Made by a program: the position numbers and the translations under genes. A stretch of 44,521 nucleotides of DNA from Christensenella sp. UBA3770 (GTDB lineage: Bacteria; Bacillota; Clostridia; Christensenellales; CAG-1252). This document shows, one piece after another, positions 38,340 through 44,521 of this stretch (position 1 is the first letter of the stretch; the number at the start of each line of letters is the position of its first letter). The stretch is from assembly GCA_002371075.1 (NCBI GenBank), contig DFFS01000090.1, positions 1-44,521 of the forward strand. Reading direction: 5' to 3'. Below the pieces are notes generated by a model. The model did no database searches. It was not told the origin of the DNA and was given only the letters and a program-made list of their open reading frames with translations.

Positions 38340-39302
38340 ATGAAAGACTTTGCTGTTATCGGATCGGAAGCAAGAAGCACGACGGAAGCCTTCGGCAAGG
38401 CACTTTTGGAACTTGCGGATCAACATCCCGAAGTATGCGCTCTCTCGGCGGACCTTGCCGGCTCGGTCAAGGTCACCATCATGCAAAAGAAATATCCCGA
38501 GAGGGTCTTTGACGTAGGTATTGCGGAGCAAAACATGATGAGCATGGCGGCGGGTCTTGCGCTTGGCGGGCTTGTGCCTTTTGCGGCAACGTTCTCCGTC
38601 TTTGCCTCCTTGCGTGATTTGGATCAGATCCACACCGACATTTGTTACCAAAACGCAAACGTAAAGATGCTCGGCTCACACGGCGGCACCTCCTTCTCGC
38701 AGGCAGGTAGCACGCACCATGCGCTTGAGGATATCGCGGCGCTTCGCGGCATGGCAAATTTGACCATCATCTGCCCGGCGGATTACATTGAAACGCAGCT
38801 TGCCACCAAAGCGGTTTACGAAAAGTTCGGACCGATGTACATTCGTATCAATCGCGGTACCGATTACGACGTTTACAACACGTATGATTACGGGTTTGAG
38901 ATCGGCAAAGCCGTGCGCATGACGGAAGGCACGGACTTTACGGTCATCGCTTGCGGCAGCACCGTTTATCAGGCGCTTAAGGCGGCGGCATCCTTGAAAG
39001 AAAAGGGTGTCAATCTGCGCGTTGTCAATATGCACACCATCAAACCCATCGACAAAGATGAGATCGTCAGCGCCATCAAGGAGACGGGCGGCATCATCAC
39101 GGCGGAAGATCATAACGTGATCGGCGCTCTCGGCAGTGCGGTCGCCGAGGTCGTTGCGGAAAACGGCGGCGCAAAAGCCTTTAAGAGGCTTGGCATCCCC
39201 GACGAGTTCTCGATCATCGGCGCAAGGAAGGACATTTTGGCGCATTACGAGATCGACGCGGCGGGCATTGAGAAAAACGTCCTTGCGTTGCTTGGAAAAT
39301 AA
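38340..39302 (+). CDS. tkt: Transketolase, C-terminal (pyrimidine-binding) subunit
   Basis: This 320-residue protein supplies the pyrimidine-binding domain and the C-terminal transketolase domain. Glu63 in G-I-A-E-Q-N-M is the glutamate that activates thiamine diphosphate in this superfamily. A-A-T-F-S-V-F and the S-H-G-G-T-S-F-S-Q-A-G-S-T-H-H region are typical. Its ATG follows the stop of the first subunit with no gap, and GGAGGG is inside that gene, so the halves are translationally coupled. A strong terminator follows. DXS-like or pyruvate dehydrogenase-like alternatives are less likely, given the lengths and motifs. Confidence 0.95.
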   Translation: MKDFAVIGSEARSTTEAFGKALLELADQHPEVCALSADLAGSVKVTIMQKKYPERVFDVGIAEQNMMSMAAGLALGGLVPFAATFSVFASLRDLDQIHTDICYQNANVKMLGSHGGTSFSQAGSTHHALEDIAALRGMANLTIICPADYIETQLATKAVYEKFGPMYIRINRGTDYDVYNTYDYGFEIGKAVRMTEGTDFTVIACGSTVYQALKAAASLKEKGVNLRVVNMHTIKPIDKDEIVSAIKETGGIITAEDHNVIGALGSAVAEVVAENGGAKAFKRLGIPDEFSIIGARKDILAHYEIDAAGIEKNVLALLGK

Positions 39303-39352
39303 AATAGCAGCTTACACCCGATATGGGATTGTAGGGAAGTTTGGCAAAAAGG

Positions 39353-39380
39353 CGCCGTCGCAAGACGGCGTTTTTTTTTT
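39353..39380 (+). terminator. Intrinsic terminator after the transketolase genes
   Basis: A perfect 7-bp GC-rich stem CGCCGTC (39353-39359) / GACGGCG (39364-39370) with the tetraloop GCAA is followed directly by ten T residues (39371-39380). Confidence 0.95.
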
Positions 39381-39383
39381 AAG

Positions 39384-39425
39384 TTAACATAGTTAAAGGC
39401 GCCTTGTCTTGTCCATACTCTGACT
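39384..39425 (+). promoter_or_regulatory. Possible leaderless promoter of the hydrolase gene
   Basis: CATACT (39414-39419) is followed by 6 nt and the ATG at 39426, the same spacing as in the two leaderless pilin promoters. No ribosome binding site precedes this ATG. No good -35 box is present at 16-18 bp; a short inverted repeat TTAAC-N3-GTTAA (39384-39396) lies there instead. The call is tentative. Confidence 0.35.
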
Positions 39426-40304
39426 ATGAGTGCGGCAAGCAAGGTCCTCGAACTGCTTTTGTCCCTTTCGGGTGCGTCTCGGGAGGTTTCCGAAAAGAGG
39501 TTTTATAAGGAGATGCGGCAAAGCGCCGTCCAAACCAAGCGGGAGAAAGATCGGCTTCCCGTTTGTCTTGGCGTGCGGGTGGAAAAGAGCGTGTATTGCG
39601 GCATGCGATACTTCGTTTTCGTCCCGCCGCAAGTGGAAAGCGCAAAGAGCGTTTTGTACCTTCACGGAAGCGCCTACGTCAACCCGCACAACGCAGCGCA
39701 GATAAGGTTTGCCGCAAATCTTGCCAAAAACACGCACGCAAAAGTGTTTTTTCCCCTCTATCCGAAGCTGCCGTTTGTGACGGCGGCGCCATGCTTTGCT
39801 TTATTAAACAATTTTTTTGTCTTTTTACAAAAGAAAGGAGAGGTTTGCTTGGTGGGTGACAGTAGTGGCGGGGCGCTTGCATTGGCGCTGGCTGCGGAGC
39901 GGGTTTTCGCAACGACCGTGGTGGCGGTTTCCCCTTGGCTTTGCCTTAACGTAGGAGAAAACGGGCGCTTGGCGGAGCGCGACAAATTACTCTCCCTCTC
40001 AAAACTGCAATACGCGGCAAGTCTTTGGCGTGGAGACTTGGACGAAAAGGACGTGAGAGTCAGCCCTTTTTACGCAAACCTCAAAGGAAAAACCGTTTTG
40101 CTTTTTGCGGGAGAATGCGAGCGGTTTCGTTTCGATGCGGCGGAATTCTTTCAAAATCAAGTAAAGTGTGGTGCGAAGATCACTTATGAGGAGGGGCGGG
40201 AACAACAACACTGTTATCCGCTTTTCCCAACGCCGGAGGGGAAGAGGGCAAGAGAAATGATTTATCGGGAAGTCTGTCGTTTTTTATATGGGGGAATGAA
40301 ATGA
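39426..40304 (+). CDS. Alpha/beta hydrolase of the hormone-sensitive-lipase type
   Basis: This 292-residue protein has the HSL-family layout: the oxyanion-hole motif H80-G-S-A-Y, the nucleophile elbow G-D-S-S-G-G with Ser146, and a candidate catalytic His in Q-Q-H-C-Y near residue 259. The acidic member is less clear, because the usual G-x-x-D-x-L-x-D segment reads G-E-C-E-R-F-R-F-D. Such proteins are cytosolic carboxylesterases or deacetylases acting on small acyl substrates. It has no signal peptide. The ATG lies shortly behind a terminator and lacks a ribosome binding site. It overlaps the next gene by ATGA, so the two are coupled. The substrate is unknown. Confidence 0.85.
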   Translation: MSAASKVLELLLSLSGASREVSEKRFYKEMRQSAVQTKREKDRLPVCLGVRVEKSVYCGMRYFVFVPPQVESAKSVLYLHGSAYVNPHNAAQIRFAANLAKNTHAKVFFPLYPKLPFVTAAPCFALLNNFFVFLQKKGEVCLVGDSSGGALALALAAERVFATTVVAVSPWLCLNVGENGRLAERDKLLSLSKLQYAASLWRGDLDEKDVRVSPFYANLKGKTVLLFAGECERFRFDAAEFFQNQVKCGAKITYEEGREQQHCYPLFPTPEGKRAREMIYREVCRFLYGGMK

Positions 40305-41035
40305 AAGGTTGGTTTGTTTTTGTCGTTGTACTGTTTCTTGTTGTGTGTTATATCGGATGTTACTGCAGCGCTGCTCCCCAAACGCAAGCGATCTGTTTTG
40401 TTTCATCGGAGGAGAGCGTTTGCAACGAGCAGGAGCGCGTTGGGGAAGAAAGCAACGTGAATGACGTATCGCGCGAGCCGCTTGAGACGTTCTCGGGCGA
40501 GGGCACTTTTTGCTGCTCTTTTACAGGCGAAACCTTGGATGCGGAAGAGGAGATGGCAGCGCTTGGCATTCAAAACAGGGAAGAGCTGATCTCCTTCGTC
40601 ACGTCAACTCCCTTATCTCCCCTATGCAAGCCCCTTTCGGCAAAAGAGTTCAGTCGTCTTTTGTATCTTCTTGTTTCGGAGTTTGATCCGAACGTGCCCA
40701 TTCAGGGGCGACTTCTACGCGTAACTTTTGTGAAAGAAACGGATCTGTTGCTTTTGTATGCGGAAGCGGAGGTGTATCTGAGCCGTTTTGCAAAAGCCTA
40801 TCACGTGGGGGTTTTGCCAAGTGCCGTGGGGTTTTCCGCCTTGGTTCCGATAAATGTTAAAAATGCGGAAATATCCGTTGATTATAACAATTTATACTTG
40901 CAATGCGACAACAAAACCATCCCCGAACTGCTGTTGCGATACGCTTGTAACGCGCTGTTTGGTGTAAAGGACTACAAACGCTATTTCGGAGAGGTGGTCG
41001 GAAACATCGTCGCCAACGCGTGTTTTTCGGGATAA
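40301..41035 (+). CDS. Small exported or membrane-anchored protein of unknown function
   Basis: This 244-residue protein starts with a strongly hydrophobic segment (residues 4-24, ending C-Y-I-G-C-Y-C-S-A-A) that could be a signal peptide, an N-terminal anchor or a poor lipobox. The region 30-75 is acidic and likely disordered. The remainder (about 90-244) looks globular, with a repeated R-L-L-Y-L-L / L-L-R-Y-A pattern. I recognise no domain. The ATGA overlap with the hydrolase gene argues that it is real and coexpressed. Confidence 0.7.
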   Translation: MKGWFVFVVVLFLVVCYIGCYCSAAPQTQAICFVSSEESVCNEQERVGEESNVNDVSREPLETFSGEGTFCCSFTGETLDAEEEMAALGIQNREELISFVTSTPLSPLCKPLSAKEFSRLLYLLVSEFDPNVPIQGRLLRVTFVKETDLLLLYAEAEVYLSRFAKAYHVGVLPSAVGFSALVPINVKNAEISVDYNNLYLQCDNKTIPELLLRYACNALFGVKDYKRYFGEVVGNIVANACFSG

Positions 41036-41039
41036 AGTA

Positions 41040-41068
41040 TTGCACGCGCGCGCATAATGTGCTACAAT
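41040..41068 (+). promoter_or_regulatory. Promoter of the MBG-domain surface protein
   Basis: TTGCAC (41040-41045), 17-bp spacer and TACAAT (41063-41068) predict a start near 41075. A 26-nt leader contains GAGG (41092-41095) before the ATG at 41101. Confidence 0.75.
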
Positions 41069-41100
41069 TATTATGCATATTTATGCAAACGAGGTACACG

Positions 41101-44100
41101 ATGCGCGCAAAGACCGGTTCGAAATATATAATTTCACTTTCGCTGATACTGCTATTGGCGGCTTTTCTGTTCGTTTTCGCTTTGTCTGCCGATCTTGCTT
41201 CCGCAAGTCCGTCCGTCAACTATATCACGGCGGAAGTTACCACCTCAACGGGTGATTTTTTGCCCGCCGGTTTAGTCTATGACAAAACCGCCGTCAATTT
41301 GAGCTTTGCAGTTTATACAAGTGAAGACCGCTCCTCTTGGACAAGGGATGATTCCTACGCTTCCAAGTTTGAACTGCGTTTTACCGATCTTTCCACCGGT
41401 TTGCCTCTTGCCGATGCGCCTGCAGCTGTGGGTTCTTATTCCGTTGCCGTCGCGGCAAAAGACAGCACGCTTTCCGACGTTTTTACATCGGACGCCAAAG
41501 CCATCGTTAAGGATACCGTCGTCGGGTCGGCGACCTTTTCCATTTACTATCAAAACCTGTTTTTGCAAAATACGTTGCTTGATAAAAGCGCGTCAAACGG
41601 CGGCTCCATCAGCGGGGTGGGCAACCTTTTGCTTCCGGATGACGACTCTTTCGATTACTTTGACCCCGTCGTAAACGGCACGACCGTCCGCTTGGGCGAC
41701 AGCGCTCTTGCCGGTGCAAAATACACGGTGACCGCGCAGTATAAAAACGCGGGCGTTTTCGGCGACGTTACCGAGATCAAAAAGGTGGGCACCTATCGCT
41801 TGAAAGTCGTCATTGACTCTTCGGTTGACCTTTCTTGCACGCAAGCCTCTTTGCTTGAAAAGGACGGCGACGACTATCTGTTCTATCGTGAGTTCTCCGT
41901 CGTTTGCGAGACGTTGACCCTTTCGTTAAAGGCGTCCTCCGCCTATGAAGAGGCGGGGCAGGAGGTCGCATTGAGCACCGCGTCCCTTTCCAAACTGACC
42001 ACTCTTGTCTCAGGCAATTTTGAGACGGAACTGATCTACTTATCGGCAGGGGGCGGCGTCGGCAGTCTCATATCGCACGATCTCGGGGAGGATAACGTTT
42101 ATCATCCCACCGAGTGCGGCAAATACGTTTATCGCGTCTTCTTCAAGGACGACATTGATTCTTACGGCATCAAGATCGGCGACTATGTGGATCTACCCTT
42201 TGAAATTTTGCCCATTCCGTACGTTGTCCGTTACTATTTGGACGACAACACCGAAGTTGTTGATTGCCTCAATTACAACGGGGAGGCGACGCTTGCGATC
42301 ACTCCCGTCTTTTACGACCTGAACGGGGATGAGCTCGGCTCTGTCTACACCGACGTCGGCGCGCGCAAGTTTGAGGTTACTTGCAAGTTCTTCAACGGCG
42401 CAAATTGGGAGACGAGTCCCGTCAAAGAGGCAGGCAAATACAAAGTGCTCGTGCATTTCACAACAGCGGCGACGGTGGACGGCTATCCGATCCCCACGGA
42501 TATAGAATACGATTTTCGGATCGTTTCCGGCGGCTTAAACGTTGCCACCACCAAAACCAATTATTATTTGTCGGTCGACACCGGCATGCCCGCTTTCTCT
42601 TTCACCTCGCAATCGGGGGATGAAAGCGCTGCCGTCGACGTTTACTCCGTAACTTATTACCAAGAGGATGGCACCTTGATCGGGGCTGTGGCGCCCACCA
42701 CTGTTGGGACGTACGTCTATGAGCTCAGCGTGACAAACGCCATTGAAAGGCTCGGTGTGCCGGCAGGCGCGACGTACCGCGGCAGGTATTCCGTTTTGTA
42801 CGGTCCCATTGCGGTCACCTCGCAGGAAAACGTCGTTTTCAAAGATGCGCTCACCGATGGCGTGCTCCTTGACAGGGCGGACGGCGTCGACCCGGATTTT
42901 GAGATCGTTTACTATGTAAGATCCGGAAACATCTGTAAGCGTCTGACTGCCGCCCCCACCGAGGAAGGGCAGTATTTGATGCAGGTCGTGGTCAAAAAGG
43001 CGCTTCCGAACTATCGCTTAGCCGTGGGCGACGTGTATGAGCAACAGTTTTCCATCGCCGCTTCTTCCGCCATGATCGGCATCAACACTTCGTCACTTGA
43101 CCTTGTGTATGACGGCGGCGTCAAGATCCCGCAAGTCGGCTTTACGCTTGGTGCGGCACCCGTTGCCCTTACTCCGCTTGTGGATTATCAAATTGCCTAT
43201 TATCGTTTGGTCGGCGAGGAGTATTTGCCTTGCGATGCGCCCGTGCTTGTGGGAACGTATCGTTTTGTTGTAACTTATTTAAAGACCGACGCAGTCAAAG
43301 GTTTGACGTGCGGCACGTTTATGCGTTCCGCTTTGGTTCTTGCTCCGGCAAAGTACAACGTTACGTTTGCCATCTCCGATGACAGCAAGGACCTTGTTTA
43401 CGACGCCGTAGCAAAGACCTTTGAAGTTGCCTTTACGTATAAGTCGCGTCCTGTCACGCCCGGGTTCTCCGTTAAGTACGCCGAGTCGGGCGGCGTGTTT
43501 GGGGATGTGCCCTTTACGGATGTCGGCAATTACAGCGCCAAGGTCGTCTTAAGCGATGATAAGTCGGGCAGTTTGGCACTTACGGGAGGAAGTACCGATT
43601 TCTCCATCGAAAAGCTTTCTCTTAAGGTCAACTTCGTTGTCAAGCTCGGTTACAATCGCATGTGGACGGGGTCTTTTGTAAATCCCGATCCGGAATACGT
43701 CTGTTTGAACGGCAGGTACAAAGGAAAGGTTCTGGAAGGCTCTTTCGGCATAGATCTCTTGGAGGACATCGGCTATTATTCCTCGGACGACGGCATTCAC
43801 TACGAAACGGCAAGCGATCCCATCATGCCGGGCCGCTACCGTCAGGACATTACCCTTGGCAATGCCAACGTCGTTTTGTCCGAGGCAACTTCGGAGGGGG
43901 ACAACGAGCAAACCGTCTCTTCACCCATTCTTGAGGCGGGCGTGGCTATGCAAACCTTTACGATCACCCCGCGCGAAGTCGAGGCACAGTTTACGTATGA
44001 CTTTGCTAAGGACAGCTTGTATTATACGGGCTCCGAAGCGGGGGACAGAAAGGGCGTTTCGCAAGTTAAGTTCTTCGCATACAAGGATCAGGAAACGGGC

Positions 44101-44521
44101 TATTCCGATGAAGTAACGGCGCTTTTCGCGGGCGATTGGTCGGTTTACTACTACATCTGCGACAATGAAGGAGCCACCAGCGGCGAGGGCAGTTTGACCA
44201 AGCCGACGGAAAAGAGTTTTTACGTCGCGCGCGTTTTGATGGATCCGGACGGTGTGGGCGACGAGTATCTTGAAAAATACACCTTTAATGGCGGCAAGGA
44301 CCGCGACGGCGCGCTCGGGGAAAAACCGCTCTCCGCACATTGCTATGTAGACGACGTCTTCCGCATCAAGGACCAAAACAAGCTCAAAGTGTTGTTTGAA
44401 ATGCCGGAAACTTTTGCGGAAAACGATCAGTTTAAAACCATTTCCGTCAAGTTCTACAACAATTCTTCCGAAGTAAACTTGGCGGAGGGTGACGGAAAGG
44501 ATTACAAGATCACGTATCTTG
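41101..44521 (+). CDS. Large secreted protein with MBG/Ig-like modules (3' end missing)
   Basis: The frame is open from the ATG at 41101 to the last base, giving 1,140 residues without a stop. It begins with a signal peptide: K-T-G-S-K, a hydrophobic core at about 9-28, and a likely cleavage after A-S-A near residue 38. The rest is a series of beta-sandwich modules of about 90-110 residues, each with a pattern such as L-V-Y-D-G/A ... V-G-x-Y-x-x-x-V ... F-x-I. The clearest, at about 43060-43350 and 43360-43620, resemble MBG (YDG-type) domains found in giant bacterial adhesins. The anchor is not in the window. Proteins of this kind sit on or leave the cell surface; the ligand is unknown. Its own promoter separates it from the hydrolase pair. 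Confidence 0.85.
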   Translation, partial: MRAKTGSKYIISLSLILLLAAFLFVFALSADLASASPSVNYITAEVTTSTGDFLPAGLVYDKTAVNLSFAVYTSEDRSSWTRDDSYASKFELRFTDLSTGLPLADAPAAVGSYSVAVAAKDSTLSDVFTSDAKAIVKDTVVGSATFSIYYQNLFLQNTLLDKSASNGGSISGVGNLLLPDDDSFDYFDPVVNGTTVRLGDSALAGAKYTVTAQYKNAGVFGDVTEIKKVGTYRLKVVIDSSVDLSCTQASLLEKDGDDYLFYREFSVVCETLTLSLKASSAYEEAGQEVALSTASLSKLTTLVSGNFETELIYLSAGGGVGSLISHDLGEDNVYHPTECGKYVYRVFFKDDIDSYGIKIGDYVDLPFEILPIPYVVRYYLDDNTEVVDCLNYNGEATLAITPVFYDLNGDELGSVYTDVGARKFEVTCKFFNGANWETSPVKEAGKYKVLVHFTTAATVDGYPIPTDIEYDFRIVSGGLNVATTKTNYYLSVDTGMPAFSFTSQSGDESAAVDVYSVTYYQEDGTLIGAVAPTTVGTYVYELSVTNAIERLGVPAGATYRGRYSVLYGPIAVTSQENVVFKDALTDGVLLDRADGVDPDFEIVYYVRSGNICKRLTAAPTEEGQYLMQVVVKKALPNYRLAVGDVYEQQFSIAASSAMIGINTSSLDLVYDGGVKIPQVGFTLGAAPVALTPLVDYQIAYYRLVGEEYLPCDAPVLVGTYRFVVTYLKTDAVKGLTCGTFMRSALVLAPAKYNVTFAISDDSKDLVYDAVAKTFEVAFTYKSRPVTPGFSVKYAESGGVFGDVPFTDVGNYSAKVVLSDDKSGSLALTGGSTDFSIEKLSLKVNFVVKLGYNRMWTGSFVNPDPEYVCLNGRYKGKVLEGSFGIDLLEDIGYYSSDDGIHYETASDPIMPGRYRQDITLGNANVVLSEATSEGDNEQTVSSPILEAGVAMQTFTITPREVEAQFTYDFAKDSLYYTGSEAGDRKGVSQVKFFAYKDQETGYSDEVTALFAGDWSVYYYICDNEGATSGEGSLTKPTEKSFYVARVLMDPDGVGDEYLEKYTFNGGKDRDGALGEKPLSAHCYVDDVFRIKDQNKLKVLFEMPETFAENDQFKTISVKFYNNSSEVNLAEGDGKDYKITYL

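Noticed and set aside
1..44521. tRNA, rRNA, insertion sequences, phage genes or known defence systems
   Set aside because: No cloverleaf, rRNA segment, transposase, integrase, nuclease-helicase set or CRISPR array could be seen on either strand.

Overview
The window looks like a chromosomal segment of an uncultured, probably gut-associated, clostridia-like Bacillota. The grounds are a split transketolase, strong AGGAGG ribosome binding sites, near-consensus sigma-70/sigma-A promoters, a lipoprotein, BspA-type leucine-rich repeats, and a type IV pilus (T4P) locus with no secretin, PilP or PilQ. The taxon is an inference, since no rRNA or other marker gene is present. Coding density is high, and nearly all genes lie on the + strand.

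Layout: (1) Bases 1-15318 hold the 3' part of one enormous gene for a BspA-like surface protein of more than 5,100 residues. (2) Only 12 bp later a T4P assembly operon starts: pilC, pilM, pilN, pilO. After a 154-bp gap with three inverted repeats come a 2,923-residue PilX-type giant minor pilin, two pseudopilins and the prepilin peptidase pilD. (3) The assembly ATPase pilB has its own promoter and is followed by elaborate terminator structures. (4) Two class III pilins are transcribed divergently from a shared, palindromic, back-to-back promoter. In both, the predicted transcription start coincides with the A of the ATG, so both mRNAs are predicted to be leaderless. (5) The rightward pilin leads into a lipoprotein with a transglutaminase-like catalytic triad and a 630-residue protein resembling an alpha/alpha-toroid glycosidase. 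(6) Two transketolase subunit genes follow with a promoter and a terminator. (7) Then come an HSL-type alpha/beta hydrolase, probably leaderless too, and a small exported protein. (8) From 41101 to the window end an open frame encodes the N-terminal 1,140 residues of another large secreted protein with MBG/Ig-like modules.

How it may work together: PilB, PilC and PilM/N/O form the motor and inner-membrane platform, PilD processes the pilins, and four small pilins plus the giant PilX-like protein are the substrates. The most unusual point is the pairing of a minimal monoderm-type T4P machine with a beta-helical, bactofilin-like pilin of nearly 3,000 residues and with a BspA-LRR giant encoded immediately upstream. 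A surface-adhesion apparatus is a reasonable inference. No retraction ATPase (PilT) is visible in the window.
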